This document shows, one piece after another, positions 8,576 to 16,063 of a stretch of 64,000 nt of DNA. The DNA is taken from positions 138,282-202,281 of the forward strand of contig DKUO01000046.1 of assembly GCA_002490705.1 (NCBI GenBank), in the 5' to 3' direction. Within the stretch, counting starts at the first letter, position 1, and every line of letters starts with the position of its first letter. This DNA comes from Lachnospiraceae bacterium UBA7202. Lineage in GTDB: Bacteria > Bacillota > Clostridia > Lachnospirales > Lachnospiraceae. The position numbers and the translations under genes were made by a program. The notes beneath the pieces are model-generated. The model saw nothing but the letters and a program-made list of their open reading frames with translations. It was not told where the DNA came from and made no database searches.

Positions 8576-10015
8576 ATGAAAAAGACGGCGGTTAAGGTTG
8601 TCTCGGGCGCGTTGATTCTGTGTATGCTGTTTTGGCATGCCAATCATGTGCTTGCAGTCAAATATGACGACGGTATCTACAGTGTGACGAATTTTTATGA
8701 GTTGGAGAAAAATACTGTCGATGTGTTGGTGCTTGGCAGCAGCCATGCCTATATGAGCTTCAACACAGGGGTTTTGTGGAGAGAGCACGGCATATCTTCC
8801 TATTTGCTGACGGCCTCCGCGCAGCCTTTGTGGAATACCTATTATTATCTGAAGGAGGCTCTCAAGACGCAGAAGCCGAAGCTGATCGTGCTGGAGGGAT
8901 ACCGCCTGCTGGAAGAGGAGGAATTTCTGGATGCAGGCTATGTGATCAAGAGCACTTACGGGTTGAAATGGTCGAAGAACAGGCTGGACGCGATCCGGGC
9001 AAGCGCCCCGCAGGAGGACTGGCCGGGTTATCTGCTTGGCTATACGCAGTATCATGACCGGTATCAGGAATTGTCAGAGGAAGATTTTACGTCCGGGAAA
9101 GAAGCCGAGAAGTACGAGACATGGAAGGGCTTTGAGCTGGGCATGACAGCGCAGCCCATGGATCAGCCGGATTTCGGCACGTGTACCGGTTGTCTGTCCC
9201 TTACGGAAAAAACGGAAAAGTATTACCGGGCGATCATAGAACTGGCGCAGGCGCAGGGGATCCCGATTATGGTTGTGATTGCGCCCTATGGCGGTATGAC
9301 GCAGGAGGACCAGAAGAAGTTTCATACGGCGGAAAGGATTGCCGGAGAGTATCAGGTGCCCTTTTTCAATTATAATCTGATGGAGGATGAGCTGTGGATC
9401 GACTATGGGACGGATATGTTTAACACCTCCCATTTGAACGGCAGGGGCAGTTGTAAATTCACCTCTTATTGGGGAGAATATATTGCCGGACAGTATGATT
9501 TGCCGGATCACAGAGGAGATCCCGCCTATGACAGCTGGGAGCGCAACGCGGCTTATCTGGACGCGCTGATGGAGGATATAAGCTTACGGGAAACTGCTGA
9601 TGCGGCTCAGATACCGGACTGTCTTGTGCGGGACAATTACGAGATTTTTGTCTCGGCAGACGGCTACTGCCAGACGGAGGCGGAAGCGGTAAAAGGCGTG
9701 CTTGAGAAGCTTGGCATCAGCGATACGGACGGCGGCGGCCTGTGGTATTTTACGGGAGGAGAGAATCTGGCATGGAGCAGTGGCAACGGCGAGGCGTCCC
9801 GGTATTTTGAGACGAACCGGCATGATTTCGGATTGGAGAGGGTGCAGACCGGGGACGGCGGCTATGACAATGCGATCGTCATTGACAATCAGAGATATCG
9901 AACGGTGGAGAACGGATTAAACGTGGTGGTTTTTGACAGCGTTACGGGTATGGTCGCCGACTCGTTCGGCATGGATGCGGACAATGAGTACCGGCTGTGC
10001 CGTGATTGCAATTAG
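8576..10015 (+). CDS. SGNH/AlgX-like exported protein, partner of the MBOAT acyltransferase
   Basis: Single-helix-anchored extracellular protein (479 residues) with an SGNH-hydrolase-like fold, expected to finish O-acyl transfer onto the polymer or to remove acyl groups. Seen: a signal-anchor helix at about residues 5-25; VLVLGSSHAYMSF with the nucleophile serine (GSSH) at about 45-55; LIVLEGYRLL; and the late His block FNTSHLNGRG. In the usual DxxH motif the aspartate sits three residues before the histidine; here that position is Asn. Start: ATG 8576 has GGAGG 5 nt upstream, better than ATG 8564. A C-terminal extension after about residue 330 was not recognised. Placement after the MBOAT gene supports joint function. 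Confidence 0.78.
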   Translation: MKKTAVKVVSGALILCMLFWHANHVLAVKYDDGIYSVTNFYELEKNTVDVLVLGSSHAYMSFNTGVLWREHGISSYLLTASAQPLWNTYYYLKEALKTQKPKLIVLEGYRLLEEEEFLDAGYVIKSTYGLKWSKNRLDAIRASAPQEDWPGYLLGYTQYHDRYQELSEEDFTSGKEAEKYETWKGFELGMTAQPMDQPDFGTCTGCLSLTEKTEKYYRAIIELAQAQGIPIMVVIAPYGGMTQEDQKKFHTAERIAGEYQVPFFNYNLMEDELWIDYGTDMFNTSHLNGRGSCKFTSYWGEYIAGQYDLPDHRGDPAYDSWERNAAYLDALMEDISLRETADAAQIPDCLVRDNYEIFVSADGYCQTEAEAVKGVLEKLGISDTDGGGLWYFTGGENLAWSSGNGEASRYFETNRHDFGLERVQTGDGGYDNAIVIDNQRYRTVENGLNVVVFDSVTGMVADSFGMDADNEYRLCRDCN

Positions 10016-10032
10016 AAAGGGAGTGTGCTATT

Positions 10033-11142
10033 ATGAAAAAAGGCTATTACCTTCATTTTCAGGGGCGTCAGTCCATCGGTGTCAGCAAAAAAATAGACAT
10101 GCAGATGGAGGAATTTGACAAATACTATGACATGCAGGAAATTGAGATCGGAACGCCGCGCAGGACGTTACTACAGAGAATTGCGGGACTGTTTCCCACG
10201 GCTTCCATCACAAGGGACTACGAGGGGGCTCTTGCGCAGCTGGACCATCCGGACTTTGTGTATGTCAGACGGGCAGTTGCGGACAGGGATTATGTCAGAT
10301 TCTGGAAAAAGATAAAGCAGTTATACCCGTCGTGCAAGATTATCATAGAGGTGTTCAGCTATCCCTATGACGGGGACGATTTCGGAAAGTGGAATGCATG
10401 GCCGTTTTATATCAAGGAGAGAATTTACCGTCCGCAGCTGAAAAAGTATGTGGACCGTTTTGTGACCTTCACGGCGGACAGAGAGATCTTCGGGATTCCC
10501 GCGATCAGCACCTACAATGGCGTCAATGTGGAGAAGATACGGAAAATCGGCGGCGCCTTTACGGAGGGTCAGATTCACCTGATCGGCGTGGCTTTCATGC
10601 AGAGGCATCACGGCTATGAGCGCATCATAGAGGGTTTGCATCAGTATTACAGCGCGGACAGCGGCAGAGAATATGAGGTGCATCTGCATCTGGTGGGGGA
10701 CGGGCCGGAAAAGCCTTTCTATCAGGAGCTGGCCGGCAGATACAAACTGGAAACGTACGTGCATTTTTATCCCACCATGGTGGGGGAGCAGCTGGATGAG
10801 CTGTATGACAGATGCGATATCGCGCTGGTTTCTTTCGGCATGTATAAGGCCCGGTTCTATGGAAAAATGGGCGCGCTCAAATCCCGGGAATGCCTGGCCA
10901 AAGGAATGCCGCTTCTCACGGGCTGTGAGATTGACGTATTGCCGGAGGATTATCCCTACGCGCTGGTCTTTCCCAACGATGCGAGTACGGTGAACACAGA
11001 AGATATCGTGGCGTTTTATCAGAAAATAAAGAACATGGAGGCTGACAAGGGGCGGCTTGCGGACACCATCAGGCAGTTTGCGAGAGAGCATGTCAGCATG
11101 GAGGCAGTGATGAAGCCTATCATGGACTATATTGGCCGGTAA
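10033..11142 (+). CDS. GT4-like (GT-B) glycosyltransferase
   Basis: Predicted GT-B glycosyltransferase, 369 residues. Seen: an N-terminal half without a glycine-rich loop, then a C-terminal nucleotide-binding half with LHLVGDGPEKPFYQELA and VHFYPTMVGEQLDELYDRCD, and a late segment ending SRECLAKGMPLLTG that takes the place of the usual E-x7-E. Start ATG 10033 (MKKGYYLHF) is chosen because AAAGGGAG lies 9 nt upstream; the open frame before it overlaps the SGNH gene. It is the last gene before the acetamidino-uronate cassette and might add one of that cassette's sugars, which is inference from position only. Confidence 0.75.
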   Translation: MKKGYYLHFQGRQSIGVSKKIDMQMEEFDKYYDMQEIEIGTPRRTLLQRIAGLFPTASITRDYEGALAQLDHPDFVYVRRAVADRDYVRFWKKIKQLYPSCKIIIEVFSYPYDGDDFGKWNAWPFYIKERIYRPQLKKYVDRFVTFTADREIFGIPAISTYNGVNVEKIRKIGGAFTEGQIHLIGVAFMQRHHGYERIIEGLHQYYSADSGREYEVHLHLVGDGPEKPFYQELAGRYKLETYVHFYPTMVGEQLDELYDRCDIALVSFGMYKARFYGKMGALKSRECLAKGMPLLTGCEIDVLPEDYPYALVFPNDASTVNTEDIVAFYQKIKNMEADKGRLADTIRQFAREHVSMEAVMKPIMDYIGR

Positions 11143-11211
11143 GGCGGCGGTGGGATTTTCCGCGCAGGGCGGCCTATGGGACTGAGAACAGAGAAGGCGG
11201 TACAGGAGCGT

Positions 11212-12282
11212 ATGATCACTCACATTGTGGGAAACAGACCGCAGTTTATCAAACTGGCGGCGCTATATCACGAGTTGGAAAAAGAGGGATGTGAACAGAA
11301 CATCATTCACAGCGGCCAGCATTACGACGAGAATATGTCGGATGTCTTTTTTCGGGAATTGCACATCCCCAAGCCCTACGTCAATCTGGCGGCGGGCGGC
11401 GGAAGCCATGCGCAGGTGACGGCAAAGGCGATGACGGGGATCGAGGAAGAATTGCTGCGCACGAAACCGGCGCTTATTATTTTGTACGGGGATACGAACA
11501 CGACTCTGGCCGGCGCGGTGGCGGCTTCCAAGCTGTGTATCCCGATTGTCCATGTGGAGGCGGGGCCCCGGGTGCATCACAAGTCAAACCCGGAGGAGTG
11601 TAACAGGATTGTTGCGGATCATTTGTCGGATCTTCTTTTTTGTCCCGATGAGATTTCCATGCAGAATCTGCGCCGGGAGGGTTTAGAGAGCCGCGCCTGT
11701 ATGACAGGGGATATCATGTACGACACCTATCTTGCCATTGCCAAAGAGGCGGGGCAGGAGGAGACTGAGGAAGAGACGATTGTCATGACATGGCACAGGC
11801 AGGAAAACACTTCCGACAGGGAGCGGATGGAGAGTATCCTTCGGTTAGTGGAACGTTTGGACGGGCGGGTGGTCTGTCCGATGCATCCGCGCACGAGGAA
11901 ATGCCTGCGCGAATTCGGTTTGTGGGAGAGAGCGGAAGGAATTCCGAATTTCGATATCATAGAATCAGTGGGCTATGTGGAGATGGTCAAACTCATGCAG
12001 AGGGCGAAGCTAATTCTGACGGATTCTGGCGGCGTGTCTAAGGAATCCTCCTTTGCGGGTGCAAAATGTCTGTTTATGTTAGATATAGATATTTGGGAGG
12101 ATCTTTCGGACATTGACTGGCTGCACAAAGTAGACCCGCAGGATGAGGAGAGCGTGGCCGACGCCCTGCACTTTGCTGCGAAGGCAGAGCATGTCCCGGT
12201 GGCGGATCGGCCGAAATTTTACGGGGACGGACACGCGGCGGCAAAGATGGTACAGGCCCTTCGGGAGAGGGGATATATTTAA
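11212..12282 (+). CDS. wbpI: UDP-GlcNAc 2-epimerase family, WbpI-like (UDP-2,3-diacetamido-uronate 2-epimerase)
   Basis: Non-hydrolysing UDP-sugar 2-epimerase. Seen: NRPQFIKLAAL at the N terminus (RPQFIK, as in WbpI, rather than the RPEAIK typical of WecB), GQHYDENMSDVFF, YGDTNTTLAGA, VEAGPR, NPEECNR and TWHRQEN, which carry the Asp, Glu, Glu and His expected of the active site. In WbpI this enzyme turns UDP-GlcNAc(3NAc)A into UDP-ManNAc(3NAc)A. The following WbpE-, WbpG-, HisH- and HisF-like genes make that role more likely than plain UDP-ManNAc synthesis. Oddity: EAGPR replaces the usual EAGLR. ATG 11212 keeps the family N terminus; ATG 11176 would add 12 residues. Confidence 0.82.
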   Translation: MITHIVGNRPQFIKLAALYHELEKEGCEQNIIHSGQHYDENMSDVFFRELHIPKPYVNLAAGGGSHAQVTAKAMTGIEEELLRTKPALIILYGDTNTTLAGAVAASKLCIPIVHVEAGPRVHHKSNPEECNRIVADHLSDLLFCPDEISMQNLRREGLESRACMTGDIMYDTYLAIAKEAGQEETEEETIVMTWHRQENTSDRERMESILRLVERLDGRVVCPMHPRTRKCLREFGLWERAEGIPNFDIIESVGYVEMVKLMQRAKLILTDSGGVSKESSFAGAKCLFMLDIDIWEDLSDIDWLHKVDPQDEESVADALHFAAKAEHVPVADRPKFYGDGHAAAKMVQALRERGYI

Positions 12283-12298
12283 GGAAAGCGGAAACAAG

Positions 12299-13408
12299 AT
12301 GGAATACAGAGACTTAAAAGCACAATACAGACAGCATAAAGAAGCCATAGACGGAGCGATCAGGGCGACCGTAGAGAGGGGACAGTTTATCGGCGGCGAG
12401 CCGGTGACGCGGCTGGAGGAGGCGCTTGCGAACTATGTGGGCGTCAGGCATTGCATTTCCTGCGCCAACGGAACGGACGCGCTGTTGCTTGCCCTGATGG
12501 CCTGGGGCGTGGGAGAGGGAGACGCAGTTTTTGTCCCGGATTTCACGTTTTTTTCCACTGCGGAGGTGGTGCCGTGGGTGGGTGCGGAGCCGGTTTTTGT
12601 GGACATAGATGGGGATACGTTCAACATGTCGCCGCAGGCGCTTGAGAAGGCGGTAAATGACGTCAGGGAGGAAGGCAGACTGCATCCCCGGGCGGTGATC
12701 GCCGTGGATTTGTTCGGCCAGTGCGCCGAATATGAGAAAATCCGGGGAATTGCAGAGAAGTACGGACTTTTGTTATTGGAGGACGCGGCGCAGGGATTCG
12801 GCGGCAGGATCGGAGAAAAAAGGGCCTGCAGCTTCGGTGATATCTCCACTACCTCCTTTTTCCCGGCAAAGCCTCTCGGCTGTTATGGGGACGGCGGCGC
12901 GGTCTTTACAGACAACGACGAGTGGGCGGCGTTACTCCGCTCCTACAAGGTGCACGGCAAGGGAATTGACAAATACGACAATATCCGCATCGGCATGAAT
13001 TCCAGGCTGGATACGGTACAGGCGGCGGTACTGCTTGAAAAGCTGCGGTTTTTTGAGGAGGAATTGGAGCGCTGTAATAAGGCGGCGGATTTCTATACCG
13101 AACGGCTGCGGGACCGGGTGAAAACGCCGACGATACTGCCGGGGCATTATTCGAGCTGGGCCCAGTACACGGTGCGGTTTGCGGACGAAAAACAGAGAGA
13201 AGCGGCGGCTTCACGCTTAAAGGAGGCCGGGATTCCGAGCATGATTTATTACAGAAAACCGATGCATGCGCTGGAAGCGTTTGCATATTTGCAGACGCGT
13301 GAAGGCAGCTGTAAAACGGCGGACGAGGCAAGCAGGACGTGTCTGTCGCTTCCCATGCACGCCTATCTACAGGAGAGCGAATTGGATGCGGTCACTAAAT
13401 TGATTTGA
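12299..13408 (+). CDS. wbpE: DegT/DnrJ/EryC1 aminotransferase, WbpE-like
   Basis: PLP-dependent sugar aminotransferase, 369 residues. Seen: FIDL-type start (MEYRDLKAQY), CISCANGTDALLLALM, the PLP-contacting EDAAQGFGG near residue 160, and TSFFPAKPLGCYGDGGA near 190, whose lysine should form the Schiff base. These blocks match what I recall of Pseudomonas WbpE, which aminates UDP-2-acetamido-2-deoxy-3-oxo-glucuronate at C3. ATG 12299 has AAGGAAAGCGG upstream and sits 16 nt after the epimerase stop. The partners that would make its substrate (WbpA/WbpB-type dehydrogenases) and acetylate its product (WbpD) are not in this window. A 4-aminotransferase role is less likely but not excluded. Confidence 0.85.
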   Translation: MEYRDLKAQYRQHKEAIDGAIRATVERGQFIGGEPVTRLEEALANYVGVRHCISCANGTDALLLALMAWGVGEGDAVFVPDFTFFSTAEVVPWVGAEPVFVDIDGDTFNMSPQALEKAVNDVREEGRLHPRAVIAVDLFGQCAEYEKIRGIAEKYGLLLLEDAAQGFGGRIGEKRACSFGDISTTSFFPAKPLGCYGDGGAVFTDNDEWAALLRSYKVHGKGIDKYDNIRIGMNSRLDTVQAAVLLEKLRFFEEELERCNKAADFYTERLRDRVKTPTILPGHYSSWAQYTVRFADEKQREAAASRLKEAGIPSMIYYRKPMHALEAFAYLQTREGSCKTADEASRTCLSLPMHAYLQESELDAVTKLI

Positions 13409-13447
13409 GATAAAATAAAAGATTTCGGATAAGGCATGGAGGTAAGA

Positions 13448-14560
13448 ATGGAATATCAAATGTGCAGCTACTGCGTCATGGACACATCGGACCCGGAGAT
13501 CGAATTTGATGAAAACGGGGTCTGCAACCACTGTAAGGGCGCAAAGGAAAAACTGCGGGAAGCGGAAGAAAAAAGAAAGAATTTTGATCCGGAAGCTTTC
13601 AGCGCAGAGGTAAAAGCCGCGGGAAAAGGAAAGAAATATGACTGTATTGTGGGCATCAGCGGCGGCGTGGACAGCTGTTACGTGATGTATCTGATTAAGA
13701 AGATGGGGCTGCGTCCCCTAGCTGTACATTTTGACAACGGGTGGGATTCCGAATTGGCGGTACAGAATATTAAGAGCCTGCTGCAAAAATTGGAGATCGA
13801 TCTGTATACCTACGTGGTGGACTGGCAGGAGTTCCGTTCCCTACAGCTTGCGTTTTTTAGGGGTTCCACACCGGATTGTGAGATTCCCACAGACCATATG
13901 ACGTTTCCGGTGCTTGGCATGATGGCCCATAAATATAAGTGCAAGTATATCATTACGGGACATAACAGCGCGTCGGAGAGCATTCTCCCGCGGAGCTGGT
14001 CGCAGGGACATTTTGACTGGCGCTATATCAAGTCTGTTTATAAAATGCACGGAGAGGGTTCGGGAAAGCTGAAAACCTTTCCCCATTTTGACCGCCCGGA
14101 TTATGACTATTTTGTGCGCAAGTTTGTCTGGTGCAGCCTTCTGGACTATGTGGATTACAACAAGGAAGAGGCGAAAAAGTTTTTACAGGAAAACTATGGC
14201 TGGCGTGACTACGGCGGGAAGCATTATGAATCTTTTTACACCAAATTTTATCAGACCTATATATTACCTGTGAAATTCGGATATGATAAGCGAAGAATGC
14301 ATCTGTCGAGCCTGATTGTCGCAGGGCAGTTGAGCCGGGAGGAAGCGCTTAAGACGCTGGAGACGCTTCCTTATGACGAGAAGACCATAGAGAGGGATAT
14401 TGAATACTTTATCGAGAAGATGCAGATATCCAGAGAGGAATTTGATCGGATCATGAAGGAAAAGCCCTTAAGCTACTGGGATTATCCGAACGACCACAAT
14501 GACCTGACGGGAAAGGTGATTCAGAAATTGTCGAAGATGTTTGGCGGGGGTGGCGAATGA
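13448..14560 (+). CDS. wbpG: N-acetyl sugar amidotransferase, WbpG/PseA-like
   Basis: ATP-pyrophosphatase-type amidotransferase that turns an N-acetyl group on a nucleotide sugar into an acetamidino group, using ammonia supplied by a HisH/HisF-like pair. Seen: two CxxC pairs near the N terminus (CSYC and CNHC, a likely zinc site), the PP-loop GISGGVDSCYV near residue 70, and ITGHNSASESILPRSWSQG. At 370 residues it has the usual length. ATG 13448 is chosen because GGAGGT ends 4 nt before it; ATG 13436 is in frame but lacks a site. HisH- and HisF-like genes follow at once, as in the Pseudomonas O5 cluster and pseudaminic-acid clusters, so the reaction type is well supported. Confidence 0.92.
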   Translation: MEYQMCSYCVMDTSDPEIEFDENGVCNHCKGAKEKLREAEEKRKNFDPEAFSAEVKAAGKGKKYDCIVGISGGVDSCYVMYLIKKMGLRPLAVHFDNGWDSELAVQNIKSLLQKLEIDLYTYVVDWQEFRSLQLAFFRGSTPDCEIPTDHMTFPVLGMMAHKYKCKYIITGHNSASESILPRSWSQGHFDWRYIKSVYKMHGEGSGKLKTFPHFDRPDYDYFVRKFVWCSLLDYVDYNKEEAKKFLQENYGWRDYGGKHYESFYTKFYQTYILPVKFGYDKRRMHLSSLIVAGQLSREEALKTLETLPYDEKTIERDIEYFIEKMQISREEFDRIMKEKPLSYWDYPNDHNDLTGKVIQKLSKMFGGGGE

Positions 14561-14658
14561 AAAAGATCATAAAAAAGATTGTGTTTGGCTGTATCTATCT
14601 GATGGAAGATATCGTGCACGTGTGGCATTTTCACATTCATAAACAGTGGAGGCCGTAG
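14557..14658 (+). CDS. Short ORF (33 codons) between amidotransferase and hisH-like genes
   Basis: Unrecognised small ORF, too short for routine gene calls. It starts with an ATG overlapping the upstream stop by 4 nt (ATGA), has GGCGGGGGTGG upstream, and ends one base before the next ATG, so it fills this gap exactly. The predicted peptide starts KKIIKKI, has a short hydrophobic middle and ends with a His/Trp-rich tail (HVWHFHIHKQW). It might be a real small protein of the amidotransferase complex, or only a translational-coupling spacer that carries the hisH ribosome site (GGAGG inside its last codons). Sequence alone cannot decide. Confidence 0.4.
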   Translation: MKKIIKKIVFGCIYLMEDIVHVWHFHIHKQWRP

Positions 14659-14659
14659 G

Positions 14660-15271
14660 ATGATTGCGATTGTGGACTACGGGATGGGAAATCTTTATTC
14701 CGTGAAAAATATGCTGAAATATCTCGGCTATGACAGCGAAGTCACCGGGGAGGCGTCCCGGATAGAGGCGGCAGACAAACTGATTCTTCCGGGCGTGGGC
14801 AATTTCGGAAAGGCGATGGAGGTCATTCGGGACTCCGGCCTTTTGGAGGTTTTGAACCGCAAGGTGCTTGAGGATAAGACCCCGATTCTCGGCATCTGTC
14901 TCGGCATGCAGCTCCTTTTGGGACACAGCGAGGAGGGGGACTGCGACGGGCTGGGGTGGATTCCTGGCGAGGTCAAAAGGTTTGATCTTTCAGAGTACCC
15001 GGAACTGAAGGTGCCGCACATGGGATGGGATTATATCGAAAAACAGAAGAAATCTCCTCTATTTGCCGGATTGGTGGGTGGAGAGAGATATTATTTTGTA
15101 CACTCCTACTATGCGTCATGCCGGGATAGAAACGATGTGGCGGCTACGACGGAGTATGGGATTTCGTTTGACTCGGTGGTGCAGAGGGAAAATATTTATG
15201 GAACGCAGTTTCACCCGGAAAAGAGCCACCGGTTCGGCATGGAGATCCTGGGGAATTTTGCGAAAGAATGA
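14660..15271 (+). CDS. hisH: HisH-like glutamine amidotransferase subunit of sugar amidation
   Basis: Class I glutaminase subunit that releases ammonia from glutamine and passes it to the HisF-like partner. Seen: VDYGMGNLYSV at the start, LPGVGNFGKAM, the nucleophile-cysteine block GICLGMQLL near residue 80, and the FHPEKS block near 185, which holds the His and Glu of the catalytic triad. The triad is intact and the 203-residue length is normal. No other histidine-pathway gene is nearby and it sits between WbpG-like and HisF-like genes. It is therefore probably the specialised copy (as HisH2 in Pseudomonas) that feeds acetamidino-sugar formation, not histidine synthesis. Confidence 0.9.
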   Translation: MIAIVDYGMGNLYSVKNMLKYLGYDSEVTGEASRIEAADKLILPGVGNFGKAMEVIRDSGLLEVLNRKVLEDKTPILGICLGMQLLLGHSEEGDCDGLGWIPGEVKRFDLSEYPELKVPHMGWDYIEKQKKSPLFAGLVGGERYYFVHSYYASCRDRNDVAATTEYGISFDSVVQRENIYGTQFHPEKSHRFGMEILGNFAKE

Positions 15272-15279
15272 GGCCCTTT

Positions 15280-16053
15280 ATGTATCATAACAGACTGATT
15301 CCGTGTCTCCTTTTAGACAACGGAAAACTGGTAAAGACGGTACAGTTTAAAAAGCCGGTGTATGTCGGCGATCCGATTAACGCCGTCAAGATATTTAACG
15401 ATAAGGAAGTCGATGAACTGGTATTCTTGGATATCAACGCCACACGTACCCACAGCCGGCCTGATTTTGAATACCTGAAAAAGATCACAGAGCAGTGTTT
15501 TATGCCCCTGTGCTACGGCGGCGGCATCACCTCTTTGGAGGATATCGGCATGCTGTTCCGCATCGGCTTCGAGAAGGTTTCGATTAACGCGGCGGCGGCG
15601 GATCACCCGGAACTGATCAGCGAGGCGGCAAAGGTTTACGGGAGCCAGAGTATTGTGGGCGCCATGGACGTGGGGAAAAATCTGTTCGGGAAAGCGGTCG
15701 TCAAGACGGTAAACGGCAGCCACAGTACCAAGTACAGTCCGAGGGAGTATGCGAGGAGGCTGGAGGAGGCCGGCGCGGGAGAGATTTTCCTGAATTCGAT
15801 CACCCAGGACGGTGTGATGGAAGGGTATGACTGCGAACTGATCAGGGAGGTGGCTGATAGCGTGCAGGTGCCGGTGATCGCCTGCGGCGGCGCCGGAAAT
15901 CTACAGGATTGTAAGCGGGCTATAGACAGCGGCGCCAGCGCGGCGGCGGCGGGAAGTATTTTTGTGTTCTGGGGCGTTAATAAGGCGGTGCTGATCAATT
16001 ATCCGGACAGTGCGGAGACGGCGGAATTGTTCGCGGCGTCCGGGGACAGATGA
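15280..16053 (+). CDS. hisF: HisF-like cyclase subunit of sugar amidation
   Basis: HisF-type TIM-barrel subunit that pairs with the HisH-like glutaminase and channels ammonia. Seen: RLIPCLLLDNGKLVKTVQF at the N terminus, YVGDPINAVKIFN, FLDINATR, CYGGGITSLED and VIACGGAGNLQDC, all typical HisF blocks. The LLLDNGKLVKTVQF start and VGDPINAVKIFN are features I associate with HisF2-type proteins of surface-sugar clusters rather than histidine HisF. ATG 15280 is used with TGAGG upstream; ATG 15268, which overlaps the hisH stop, would add four residues. Its 3' end is followed by the asparagine-synthase-like gene after 10 nt. Confidence 0.9.
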   Translation: MYHNRLIPCLLLDNGKLVKTVQFKKPVYVGDPINAVKIFNDKEVDELVFLDINATRTHSRPDFEYLKKITEQCFMPLCYGGGITSLEDIGMLFRIGFEKVSINAAAADHPELISEAAKVYGSQSIVGAMDVGKNLFGKAVVKTVNGSHSTKYSPREYARRLEEAGAGEIFLNSITQDGVMEGYDCELIREVADSVQVPVIACGGAGNLQDCKRAIDSGASAAAAGSIFVFWGVNKAVLINYPDSAETAELFAASGDR

Positions 16054-16063
16054 GAGGAAAGAA

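Noticed and set aside
14660..16053. HisH and HisF as histidine biosynthesis genes
   Set aside because: No other his gene is nearby, and they follow a WbpG-like sugar amidotransferase, so the surface-sugar role is preferred.
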